Assembly (NCBI RefSeq): GCF_000485595.1
Contig: NW_014577156.1
Span: forward strand, 512,212-553,331
Length of the DNA stretch: 41,120 bases
DNA from: Priapulus caudatus
Taxonomy: Eukaryota > Priapulida > Priapulimorpha > Priapulimorphida > Priapulidae
Reading direction: 5' to 3'
Shown here: piece by piece, positions 19,561 to 29,379 of the stretch
Layout of the letters: the number at the start of each line of letters is the position of its first letter
Position numbering within the stretch: position 1 is the first letter of the stretch
Made by a program: the position numbers and the translations under genes
The notes under the pieces: model-generated
Database searches by the model: none
Seen by the model: only the letters and a program-made list of their open reading frames with translations
What the model was told of the DNA's origin: nothing

Positions 19561-19899
19561 GCTGACAGAATTCAGCTGCCTTACGGGACGGTCTGTGCTC
19601 TCTCGAGCGTGCTCCTAGATATCGTCTTTTTTCTCCTATTGTGTATCTTCTGTGTCTGCTCGCATCTCTTTTCTCTTTCCCTGCACCTATCTCCAGCTCA
19701 CCGTCACTCGGTGCCTCTCAAATTTTTGCTTTCCGCGACGCGGAATACTCTTCGTTTCTGTCCAGCTTCCCTCCTTTGCGTTCTGCACACTCGTCGTTTC
19801 TCTCGGTTTTGTCTGATTCTCTCGCACACCCGTACTCCTCCTCTCTGCACATGGTGGATTGCCCACAGACATCATAGTAGGGTGGATGACACAGGTTGG

Positions 19900-20150
19900 C
19901 TCACCAGCGCGTGCACACATGCGCGCGGCACACACCGCGCATTTAATACACGGCGCACGCACACGCTGCGCACAACACACACGATATACACACGCGCACA
20001 CACGCATAGGACCACATGCGCCACACACATGCCCATACACATGAAACACGCGCCGCACACGCGCTTACACACGCGCACACACGCGATACACACGAACAAC
20101 ACGCGCTGACACACAAAACACACGCGCACACACGCAACGCGCACTCTAAA
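19900..20150. repeat. CACGCG/CACACG low-complexity tract
   Basis: 250 bp dominated by CACACG, CGCGCA and ACACGC units. The overlapping Cys/Val- and His/Thr-rich frames on both strands are repeat artefacts. Confidence 0.9.
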
Positions 20151-21358
20151 AAGTGCCGATGTGAGCGACAAGCGCTCATCTAACGTCTACTGCGGTGACT
20201 CTGTGTGGAAGTGGGCGGATTCTAGTAAACCCTGTTGTCCAAATGTGTCACATTAACACAGCCGAAACATGGAATGGCACAGGGATCGGGTATCAGGCAA
20301 CCTTCTCAAAAGAATGTCTCTGTTGGCATCGGTTAGAAGTTGCCCGAGATGGCGCGTACGTTTAAAGTGTCTTGCTGATTAGAAGATGAAGCTCCCACAT
20401 GTTAACGATAGCAACAACTATTTGCAAGCAGAATACGGTAAGCACTGCGGTCCATTTACCTACGCGAAGCCTACAGCGCTTAAAATAAGAGAGTGCAGTG
20501 CCTGTAAATAAGTAACACACACGGCAAAACTACACAGCTACCACTGGCAGCTGGCATACGTACATGCCTACACAGCTGACACTAGTACAGAATAGCCAAT
20601 TAGAAATTATACGATTTAAAGAGATAAAACCTTCTTCAACCAAATTTAGCTTTGAAATGTTTCACTGCTGACATTGTAGCCTGCATACATCCAGCGCATG
20701 TATAGATTTACTAGCAACCGGCAGTCAAAATTCTTTGTCTAACAGAGTAAACCGAAATCCATGTTTAACCCTCTCTGAGGGTCAAAAGGTTATCTGACAC
20801 TTTACTCTTCGCATGGTTCAGCAGAAAGTACTTTTCATGGTCCTTTCAATAAAGCCATAAAACAAAATGCATAGCGTCCACCGACTGAACACAAAACCGA
20901 AGTTTTTCAACTCGCTCGCACGTTCACCTGTCTCAGAAATCGTCTAAGAATTGCCCTGTGCCCATTGACCTCTTGAACGGTGAGACCTGCAATTGACCGG
21001 CACAGTGATGCTGCTTTCTGCCTAGCCATGTGCTCTTACACCGCACTATCACAAGCCTTAGGTCAAGTCGTTTAGGATTTGATGCCGCATTCTGCATTCT
21101 CCTCCTATTACCTTAAGTTAAGGGAGGGTAATGTCTCCGCCTCTTTTATGCACATACCTGTGACCTTTGACCCCAGCTTCACATTCCCAAAATGCGTTAA
21201 GCTGTTTTTGCGAATTATCCCCCCGACCCTCCCAATAGTCGTGACGCGTACGGTCCGAGCGGATTAAAAGATTTGTCGCCCATACTAATGGTTGACGGAC
21301 GAACGCGGCACGAGACGGACGCATCATGCGATTTCTAACCAAGGCTGCACTCTGTACC
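20151..21358. other. Intergenic, no gene recognised
   Basis: 1.2 kb of mixed composition without repeats or ORFs that I can support. A stretch around 21105-21180 (TTAAGTTAAGGGAGGGTAAT, TGACCTTTGACCCC) may be another dispersed-repeat fragment. Confidence 0.3.
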
Positions 21359-21359
21359 C

Positions 21360-22310
21360 GAAGATCGTGAGAGTGCGGCAGGCACACAGATAAACCACTC
21401 ATGCGAAATCACGTGGCAATGACGTGTAGTACGCAATGGAGCGCCACGTCCGCCACTTTTAGGAAGCAAAACCTGCGTCACCGGCGTCTGTTTGGCATTA
21501 CATAGAAATAATATGGATAAACCATTCGGTTAATATATGATATTGTATTATTATAATATAATGTATAGATCAGATAAGTTTTTTATGCCCAATAGCTGTA
21601 TGCAAATCTCTCATTCAAGTATGTACAAAAATCTCAACAATGCAGTCTATATCGGCATGTTACTATGCTAGTATGTACACAGTGCCAAGTGAGTGTCAGT
21701 TGTCAAGCAGTGGTACAAGACTACGTAGCACAGGCACGTTCCATTGGACCGTCTAAGACGAATAATGGGTAATTAAAACACTAAATGTATCTTAATATCA
21801 AAGTATATAATGTATTCTCTACTTCTATTCTCGCTATTATGTCGATACAACTTGCTCTGTAAATGCCAGTTTAAATGCCCATCTGGCAAACACACAAGTT
21901 AGTGAGTACATCGGCACGTACGCCTGCTGCACAAACAACGACCTGCCACTGGTACTACATGTTATCCAAGAAGATTGTACAACTCTTTCACGATTGGATT
22001 TCGACAAAAAAAGAACTGTTTTCTCCCTTTCCGTATTCTTGGGTGCAACCTGAGAGGAAGAGACATGTGTCGGGCTTACATCTGCGAATTCGAGCATATT
22101 ACAGCAGAACAGCTAAGCCTGACAGCTGACAAGCACAGCAGCAGAACAGTGCACATGTAGCAGATACAGCAGCATCCTGCGAACTGTGGTGTGAACTTTT
22201 GCTTCGCCTAAATGGCGCGGTATGTGGCAGCACCGATGACCTACTACGCTATATGATTGCTGAGACGATGGTTTATCTTGCTGCCTCCTGAAGCACTCTA
22301 CGCGTCTTTG
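21360..22310. mobile_element. hAT-like element, copy A (~950 bp)
   Basis: The left terminus AAGATCGTGAGAGTGC with GGCACACAGATAAACCACT is inverted at the right end (GTTTATCTTGCTGCC...GCACTCTACGCGTCTTTG). The whole length aligns, with many substitutions and 1-2-nt indels, to copy B at 22357-24524. Flanks share only TACC, so its target duplication is eroded. It is non-coding. Confidence 0.7.
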
Positions 22311-22356
22311 CTACCTGACTACGCTCAGACATGACTCAAAAACACTTAGTCAAAAT

Positions 22357-24524
22357 CAAGATCGCTAGAGTGCACAGATAAACCACTTCCTATGACGAAA
22401 TCCACGATGCAATTGGACGTGTAGTACGCAATGAGCCGCCACGTCGCATTTTAGGAAGCAAAACCCGCCTCCACGTCTGTTTGCGATAGCATAGAAACTA
22501 ATATGGATCAACCAAGTCGGTGTAAATATACTATATATATATTAAATCCATCAATGTAATAGCATAAATATTTTTTATGCCAATAGCTGTATAAATCTCT
22601 TCATTCAAGGTACAAAAATCTAACAATGATGTCATAAATCGGATGATTACTATTAGAATATGTACACAGTGCAGTAGAGGCTGTAGGTGTTCAGACGAGT
22701 GGTACCAGTGCCCACAGGGGGAAGTGAATGATACGCACGCGCGGCGCGTCAGTGGACTAAGATTCTATAGTGGCAATAGTCAGCGCACGCGCGCCGTGTG
22801 GCCCTGACTTCAAATATGGCTATACGCACGCCGGCGTGTCGGGATAAGCATTAAATAATGGCTATAGCGCCGGCGGCCTTGTGGGCCGACTCACATATGG
22901 TGAGAATGAGGGGAAGGAGAAGCGGCAAGCTGGATGGGGCGGAGGAAGAGCGGAGAAGGGAAGGTGTTGGAGTAGAACGAGAGAGGGGAAGAAGCTGGTG
23001 GAGACGGAAGGGGAGAATGAGCAGAGGGTCGCCTGTGGGAAGGAAGGGAAGAAGCTTGACTGGAGAGGAGGAGGTGGGAGAACTGCGAGAAGGTGTTGGG
23101 ACGGAGGTGGAGAGCGCTCCGGTGGAGAAGGAGCGGGGAGAAGGAGAAGGTTCGGTGATGAGAAAGAAATGATAAGCTGGATGGCAGAGGAGGATGGGGG
23201 CGAGAACGCGAGAAGGTGAGTGAAGGAGGGGGAGAGTGGTAGAGAATGGAGGAGGGGATGAGGCTGGTGAGAAGGAGAATGGGCAGAAGGAGGCGGGAGA
23301 AAGGGAGGCTGCGTGGAGGAGGAGGGGGAGAAGGCAGAAGCGGGATAAGGAGCGGGGGGAAGCGGAGCTGTGCGAGCCTTCTCCTTTTTCCCCTCCTCGT
23401 CACCGCTCCTTTCTCCTCCTTTCTCCCTTCTGCCTCTCTCCCCTCTCTCTCACCAGCTCTCCTCTACTCCCCCTTCTGCCCTCGCTCCTTCTCCACCAGC
23501 CTCTCCCTCCTTCTTTCCACCAGTTCGCTCTCCTCTCCACCACCTTCTCCCTTCTCCCCGCCTTCCTTCTCTACATTCTTCTCTCGCCTTCCTCTCCTCC
23601 CTTCTCCAACCTAAGTCTTTTTCCCTCCTCCACAAACCTTCTCCCTTTCACCCCTCCTCTCCACAGGCTCGCTTCTCCCGGGCTCCTTATCCCCTTCTGC
23701 GTGCTCCCGTCCTCCTCCACAGCATCCTTCTCCCCCTCCTTCTAGCCCTTCCTCTCTTCTCCACCACTTCTTCCCTTCCTATCTTCTCCCACTACCTTTC
23801 TCTCTTCTCCCCTGTCCTCCTTCTCCCTTCTTCCCTCCTCCTTCTCCATCAGTTCTCCCTTCTCCCCTTCCTCACTTCCTAGCATATTGGTCGGCCATAC
23901 GGCCGCCGGTGCGCTATAGCCATATTGAATCTTATCTACACGCGCCCGCCGGGCCGTATAGTCTTCGGCCGTGCACAGGCACTTCATTGACGCTCTGAAA
24001 CAAAATAATGCTGGTAATTAAACACTAAAGGTATCTTACTATCACAGTATTAATGTTTCTCTACTCTATTTCGGCGTAATTATTGTCGAGTAACTTGCCT
24101 GCTGAATGCCGTTTAAAATGCTCATCTGACAACACACAAGTAGTGCAAGTAACCGCCAGTACGCCCTGTGCCCACAAACAACACTGCCACTCGTAGCTAT
24201 AATGTATCAACGAAGATTGCACAACTCTTCAGCGATGGATTTCCCGACAAAAAGAATGGTTTTTCACCTTCCGCTTATGTCTTGGGGAACCTGAAGAAAG
24301 ACAAGTCCGGGCTTACACTGACGTTCGCAGCAATTTACAGCAGACAGTAAGCTGAGCTGAGCAGCACACAGCAGGACAGTTGCAACAGTAGCAGATCAGC
24401 ACAGTCCATCCGGGTAAGCTTCGTGTGCAACTTGCTTCCTAAATGCGGTTGTGGACGACCCATGCCTACTACGCTATGATTGGAGAGTGGTTTATCTTGT
24501 GCCTACGGCACTCTACGATCTTTG
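22357..24524. mobile_element. hAT-like element, copy B, split by a GA/CT insertion
   Basis: Left end CAAGATCGCTAGAGTGC and right end GCACTCTACGATCTTTG are inverted repeats. The octamer GTCAAAAT stands immediately outside on both sides (22349-22356 and 24525-24532), an 8-bp target duplication typical of hAT elements. It has no ORF. Relative to copy A it carries an extra 1.25 kb at about 22719-23970, so its own length is about 0.9 kb. Confidence 0.75.
22719..23970. mobile_element. Insertion with GC-rich inverted ends and a polypurine/polypyrimidine core
   Basis: Absent from copy A. Flanked by GTGCCCACAGG (22708-22718) and GTGCACAGG (23971-23979), an imperfect target duplication. Both ends carry related GC-rich blocks in opposite orientation: ATGGCTATAGCGCCGGCGGCC near 22858 and the inverse of ATGGCTATAGCGCACCGGCG near 23925. 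Left-end sub-repeats of about 40-45 bp occur between 22720 and 22900. The core is about 480 bp of GGAGAAGG-type purine minisatellite (22900-23380) followed by about 490 bp of TTCTCC-type pyrimidine sequence (23385-23880). Long ORFs across it are artefacts. Confidence 0.65.
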
Positions 24525-24532
24525 GTCAAAAT

Positions 24533-24703
24533 ATAGTAGTCAAATAAATTTAACTAGTAGGGCCTACAATGATTAAATTTGACTAGCATAATAGTCAAAA
24601 TTTGACATTATGGTCTAAAACAGCAGTTTGACTATTTGTGTTAATCAAAAATATTTGACTACCCAAATAGTCAGTATTTCCGGCGCATTAGCCGGTAAGT
24701 TGC
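24533..24703. repeat. TAGTCAAA / TTTGACTA motif cluster
   Basis: Six or more copies of TAGTCAAA or its complement in 150 bp; one also lies at the left flank of copy B (22347-22354). This looks like an older inverted-repeat element into which copy B inserted. Confidence 0.5.
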
Positions 24704-24711
24704 CCAGCAAC

Positions 24712-25551
24712 CAGGGTTGCCATTTGGCCGTTTTTACGGCCAAATTCCTCAAATCTGGCCGTATAAAAATTTGCCTGGCCGTAAAAAATAAAAAGTCAAG
24801 GCCAAACTATATTTGGCCGAATTTTGGCCGTATAAAAATTCGCCTGGCCGTAACATATAAAAAGTCACGGCCAAACTATATTTGGCCGAATTTTGGCCGA
24901 ATTTTTGAAAATATTACATTTTTGCAACGATTTGCAACGATGGTATTAGACTGGTACTCGCTCCCACCTCGATTACTCGATGGGTATCTCGATCCCATCG
25001 AGTAACTAAGCCGAGAGGTGGGAGCGAGTACCAGTCTACGATGGTGTAGTATCTCGTTATTTTGTATACACCGCCATCTCGCGGTCAGTGTGATAACGGA
25101 AGAGAATAAAGGATACAAAACAGTGGTACAAGTAGCATGGCGGGAAATGGCTGTAAAGCGGAAATACGTATTATATTTTAAATAATTGAAATATTTTAAT
25201 ATTTATATATTTAAATATTTAAATATTTTATAAAAATATATTTTATAATTTATATAAATATTTTTATATTTATATATTTAATATATTTATATATATATAT
25301 ATATATATTTATATATTTTAAATAATTTGTACATTTTAACTGAATTAGTGTACCCCATAGATATCATATAACAACATAGATAAGATATAATAACAAGATT
25401 ATCAACCCACTATTATCTGCCGATCCGATTAGAATTTGGCCGAATTTTGGCCGATATTGGGAAAAAGTTTGGCCGAATTTGGCCGTGAGATGGCGTGTGT
25501 TTGGCCGTGAAGTCTGTCGACTATCTCTGGCCTCAGTCTCTGGCAACCCTG
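24712..25551. mobile_element. 840-bp hAT-like element with perfect 8-bp target duplication
   Basis: Left end CAGGGTTGCCA and right end TGGCAACCCTG are perfect inverted repeats. CCAGCAAC is duplicated exactly outside both ends (24704-24711, 25552-25559). The interior has two ~66-bp tandem units of TGGCCGTATAAAAATT-type sequence (24760-24900), a nested 93-bp foldback, a very AT-rich core (25160-25330) and further TTGGCCGAATTTTGGCCG copies near the right end. No transposase. Confidence 0.85.
24945..25037. mobile_element. 93-bp nested foldback with 8-bp direct flanks
   Basis: Arms CTGGTACTCGCTCCCACCTC (24951-24970) and its exact complement (25015-25034) extend by TAGA/TCTA. An inner stem ACTCGATGGG/CCCATCGAGT lies at 24975-25003. 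ACGATGGT is repeated directly outside at 24937-24944 and 25038-25045. This is a small insertion within the 840-bp element. Confidence 0.75.
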
Positions 25552-25654
25552 CCAGCAACAGTGTTGGTAAAAAACAAGAGCACGTTTGAAGCTAACGGCA
25601 TTTGTTCAGTGTGTTGGATCGAGTGGGTCCAGCAAGTCTAAAGATCTTACTGGT

Positions 25655-25857
25655 AGAATCGACTCTTTCCAACGCCGCGCCTTCTAAGGAGGGCCATAAA
25701 TATCAGATACCCTCAGAAAATTAGTTCCGTCTCCCTGAAAGAACTACTCAAATTTACAGAATGGAGTGAAATCATCAAAACACACAGAATTAGACTTTTG
25801 GGACATATATCATGACTCTCCACAAACACTCCTGTCAGGTTAGCACTCCGTGAAGCA
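25655..25857 (+). pseudogene. LINE reverse-transcriptase C-terminal remnant
   Basis: Two overlapping + frames give RIDSFQRRA and then LLRRAINIRYPQKISSVSLK, with LLGHIS and TPVRLALREA later. This is the order found after the RT core of many LINE polyproteins (QRRCLRRIL...RRLRWLGHVLRM...P..AL.EA). A one-base frameshift near 25680 and an in-frame TGA at 25813-25815 mark it as dead. It is not evidently part of the remnant at 16195. Confidence 0.6.
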
Positions 25858-25879
25858 CATAGGAATTAAAGACAGTCAG

Positions 25880-26160
25880 CCCTCGACACTAACGGTTGTC
25901 CGATTGCACGGGACAAGTGAAAGTCTATGTCGGACAAGTTATTCTCTTGTCTAGTTGCCCGATCGGACAACTGAAAAATTCTAGTTGTTTAATATTCCTA
26001 ACATCCTTTGAGCCAGGGCGCTATCGCGCCACGTTCTGACGTCAAACGTTTTCAAAAGGTCGCTGAAAAAAGCAGCCCGCGACACCCACTGTTACCATTA
26101 CAGATTTATTCAAAGCGGTAGCACGTACCTAGGCTCTTTGGCCGGGCGGCATTTATTGAT
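25880..26160. other. Possible repeat fragment, no gene
   Basis: Contains recurring CGGACAAGT / TTGTCCGAT motifs (25893-25975), suggesting the end of another dispersed element. I cannot define its limits. Confidence 0.3.
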
Positions 26161-26374
26161 GTACTGGAGGGGGGCACGATTGTTTATAAGTCGATTGGGG
26201 CATGTTCATTACTGAATATGTAGGGGGTGGGCATCGCTGGGATGAGAGGCCGACAGCAAAACTCTTTCCTGGGATTGAGGAAAAAGCTGCAAGCGGGAAT
26301 GACACACAATTAATGAGCGTGCCGGCACGCAAAAATAAACGTTGTGTGAATTTCATTACGATTTTACATGTACT

Positions 26375-26505
26375 GTATTTACTCGTGTATAAGCATTATT
26401 CATGTATAAGTCGCACCCCCTATTTTGCCTTGAATAGTTGGTACAAACATTGGTACGTTAACAAGATTTCTTAACCTCGTCTATAAGCCGCACCCCCTGA
26501 TTTTT
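26375..26505. repeat. TATAAGYCGCACCCCCT repeat fragments
   Basis: TATAAGTCGCACCCCCTATT at 26405 and TATAAGCCGCACCCCCTGAT at 26482 are direct copies about 77 bp apart. A motif of this kind (GTGTATAAGCCGCACCCC) is, from memory, a common invertebrate transposon end. Confidence 0.5.
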
Positions 26506-26516
26506 TTATTGATGTT

Positions 26517-26566
26517 ATCAGGAGTAGATAATAGAATATTAGATTCTTCTATTATCTACTCCTGAT
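26517..26566. mobile_element. 50-bp foldback, ATCAGGAGT termini
   Basis: A near-perfect palindrome running from ATCAGGAGTAGATAATAGAA to its complement, ending ACTCCTGAT. GTT is repeated outside both ends. It shares termini with the 833-bp element at 7269-8101. Confidence 0.8.
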
Positions 26567-26578
26567 GTTATGAATATT

Positions 26579-26614
26579 ATCAGGAGTAGATAATAGGGAT
26601 TATCTACTCCTGAT
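26579..26614. mobile_element. 36-bp foldback, ATCAGGAGT termini
   Basis: A palindrome starting ATCAGGAGTAGATAATAGGG and ending ATTATCTACTCCTGAT, 12 bp from the previous one. ATT is repeated directly outside both ends. Confidence 0.75.
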
Positions 26615-26659
26615 ATTATATGATACCATCCATCATGATACCATGTATAGAATACAATC

Positions 26660-26660
<1 letters not shown>

Positions 26661-26708
<48 letters not shown>
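26661..26708. repeat. (GT)n microsatellite
   Basis: Pure GT array of about 24 units that continues as GTTGGTGTGGGTGTG up to the element at 26722. Confidence 0.95.
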
Positions 26709-26709
<1 letters not shown>

Positions 26710-26721
26710 GGTGTGGGTGTG

Positions 26722-27558
26722 CAGGGCCGTATAGTGGCCGCCACGGCAGCACGTACGGCACTGCCGTGGCACTATTTTGACAAACACAAATTTGCAGGGA
26801 ACCAAGGAGCTGACTATAGCTGTTATCTGACTGGACTGTCTGTTATTACTATTAATACTGATTAATTAGAGCTAGGTGTTATATCAGTGCTCTAAGATTT
26901 GGAATCAGGGTAAAAAATACACGGGAGCGATGAGCGATTCGCTCTTCAAACCTCCGAAATCGCTCCCGTCAGGCTCAAAACAGCTCCCGTACAAATTTTG
27001 ACTTGAAAAAGAGCTCCCGTGAAAATTTTTTTTTTCCCCCTGTTTGGAATGTGTATTTAATATGACAAAGGTATTGTGATTCAAATTCAAACTTCAAAAC
27101 ATATACAGATGATAGTGAAAGTATAAATGCAGATTGAAAATAGGCTTATTTTTCACAATTATATGTACTGATAGGGATAGTATATACAATTTTGTAAACA
27201 ATGTTTTATTAGTTATCATACTCATATAATATATATTTAGATACTTTAGTCAAAACATCAGCTTTAGCTGCATTCCTTTTTAAAATTTACAAATTGACCT
27301 TTTAAAATGATCAGAATTGGTTGCTTTCAACATAGCCTGAAAATGCAGGCAATGCAATTTTCATGCTCTAAATTTCAAAGATTTTCTCGTGGAGGGCCCC
27401 CAGACCCCCTGAATGGGCTTCGCGACTGCGGCGTTCGCCGCGTGTGCCGGCACACACCATAATCGCTACTTGTGCTATTATTACATGGTTGTAGATGGTT
27501 AGATGGTGATCCTACATTTTTCTGCAGTAGCACATTTTGGGAGGCCACTAGAGCCCTG
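26722..27558. mobile_element. 837-bp hAT-like element inserted in GT repeat
   Basis: Left end CAGGGCCGTATAGTGGCC and right end GGCCACTAGAGCCCTG form an imperfect inverted repeat. GTGTGGGTGTG stands directly outside both ends (26711-26721 and 27559-27569), consistent with target duplication within a simple repeat. Internal sequence has repeated CGCTCCCGT motifs (26925-27020) and a 10-T run; no intact ORF. Confidence 0.65.
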
Positions 27559-27606
27559 GTGTGGGTGTGCGTGCGTGCGCGTGCATATGTGTGTGTTCGT
27601 GTTTAC

Positions 27607-27773
27607 GTGCCACTGAACTGTATATAATCAAGAGCTAATAATAGCTAGGTAATATTATTAATTAACCTAATTATTAGTTAATAACCCTATTAACCCTTAA
27701 TAACCCTATTATTAGTTAACCTAATAATACCTAGGTATTATTAGCTCTTGATATAATAACAGCTCAGTGGTAC
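27607..27773. mobile_element. 167-bp palindromic MITE
   Basis: Outer inverted ends GTGCCACTGAACTGT and ACAGCTCAGTGGTAC continue into ATATAATCAAGAGCTAATAA and its complement, giving stems of roughly 50 bp with mismatches around an AT-rich centre containing AATAACCCTATT copies. No ORF. Confidence 0.7.
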
Positions 27774-28550
27774 ATAGCGATAGTGGTACATTTTGCATAC
27801 ATCTACAGAGTAGATTCTTCTATTAGGTGCGTTCACACTGGCGCGAATTAGCGGGCTGCAAAACCCGGTTTTTGTAGCTCGCTCGAAAAACTGAGCTTTT
27901 TACAAGTGTGAACGCAATTAGCTCACTAAATCGCGCTCCAAATAGCGCGCAATCGCGCTCCAAATAGCGCGCTTCTAAGACCACTTCCGACGGGGCTAAT
28001 TTGGAATCAGCTCGCTTATTTGCACCGCGGCGTGATATTTGCACTGCGGCGATTAGGGCCCAGTCACACCAGAGCTACGCTCATCACGATCGCCCCGTCC
28101 TAAAAAAATTTGCCCGAGCGTGGTGAGCGTGGCCAATTGGGCCCCAGCCGGGCCCAGCGCCGATACTACGATCTAACTACGTCTATACTACGACCTAAGT
28201 GCGTCTTTACCCCGATCTCATTGCGCTCAACAAGCTTTCACCACGCTCAACACCACGCCCGCAATCACGCTTGCACTGCGCGGACTGCGTCATTATTGCG
28301 ACCAATCAGATCGTGTTGCGTTCGAACGACGCTTGCACTGTGCCTTAGCAACGCTCACCGCGCCTCAAACTGCGCGCCAATCACGCGCCGACTGCGCTGG
28401 CAACGATCATAAAAATACCGCGCCGCGTTCTATACATCATCATTCATTCTGCCGTGCTGTCAAAATTAACATCAAGATAATTATTAAGATCAACATTATC
28501 AACTTAAATCAAGATTATTAACATCAAGATTATTTTCTACGGACACAACT

Positions 28551-28795
28551 ATGCCGCCAAAAGACAAGGGGAGAGGCCGTGGAAGGGGGAAAGGCCGAGC
28601 AAAGACTCCAAGAGGTGCAGTAATCCGTTATCTCCATCAGCATCAAGTGTTGCCCTGGAATCAGATCCTGAGCAGCCTCAAGAATCCCTGCCTCCAGCCA
28701 CGCACGCCCATGAGAGTGACGTAGACACCGACGCTGCGAGTGTCACCAGCAAGACCAGTGTAGCCAGAAAGGGCAAGAGGAATGTTGTGTTATAT
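28551..28795 (+). pseudogene. Harbinger second-ORF (Myb-like partner) N-terminal remnant
   Basis: Starts at ATG 28551 with MPPKDKGRGRGRGKGRAKTP and hits TAG at 28722-28724 after 57 codons. A +1 or -1 change near 28617 would open a Ser/Asp/Glu-rich continuation to about 28795 (containing ESDVDTDAASVTSKTS). Harbinger elements normally encode a Myb/SANT-like partner that helps transposase enter the nucleus and bind ends. The position and basic start fit that role, but no Myb domain remains. Confidence 0.45.
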
Positions 28796-28869
28796 TTATG
28801 TTTATGTTTATGTTTTTGTTTATCACACTCTAATTATTAATGTTGCCGTTTGTGAAAGTTCGAATAAAT

Positions 28870-29360
28870 CAGGGTTTCCACCAAAAACAGATGTTATGTT
28901 TAATGCTTAGTTATTTGTTTGTATAAATAAATCTGTGATTTGTAAGTAATAAAAGTGAACTTAAATAAATATTCAAATTAAAAATGTGTTACCAATCATA
29001 TGAGTGCAACACATTTTTATCTTTAAATAGTAATTTCATTTTTATTACACACATGTATTTTGATATATTTCAAATATATGTATGACATATCTTTATTTTA
29101 CACTTTATTAACATAAATATAACATAACTTATTGGACTTGGATTTACAATAATCGTGTCTTTTGGATTTATTTAAAAGATACATTTTACATTTCTTTATT
29201 AGACAATTATTTTAGCTTCTACAGTCAATAATCTGTCTTCATCATATGTATCATAAAATCCATCCTTCAACGTAGTCCATCCATCTTCACATTATCATAC
29301 GGTCCTGCCATGGCAAGATCCTGTCGCGACTATTAAAGTACAGTTTCAGGTACTCTCTCT
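28870..29360. other. AT-rich spacer inside the Harbinger element
   Basis: Lies between the + and - remnant genes. Several AATAAA and TTTATT stretches could be polyadenylation signals for the convergent genes. No coding signal. Confidence 0.35.
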
Positions 29361-29379
29361 GCTTCTTGCGGCCACGCTG

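Noticed and set aside
19609-20179. 166-residue + ORF and Cys-rich - ORFs, possible secreted peptides
   Set aside because: Composition follows the CACGCG low-complexity tract; the apparent signal-like start is a chance Leu/Phe run with no splice or homology support.
22858-23987. ORFs up to 170 residues on both strands, Arg/Glu/Gly- or Pro/Ser-rich
   Set aside because: They are translations of the GA/CT minisatellite.
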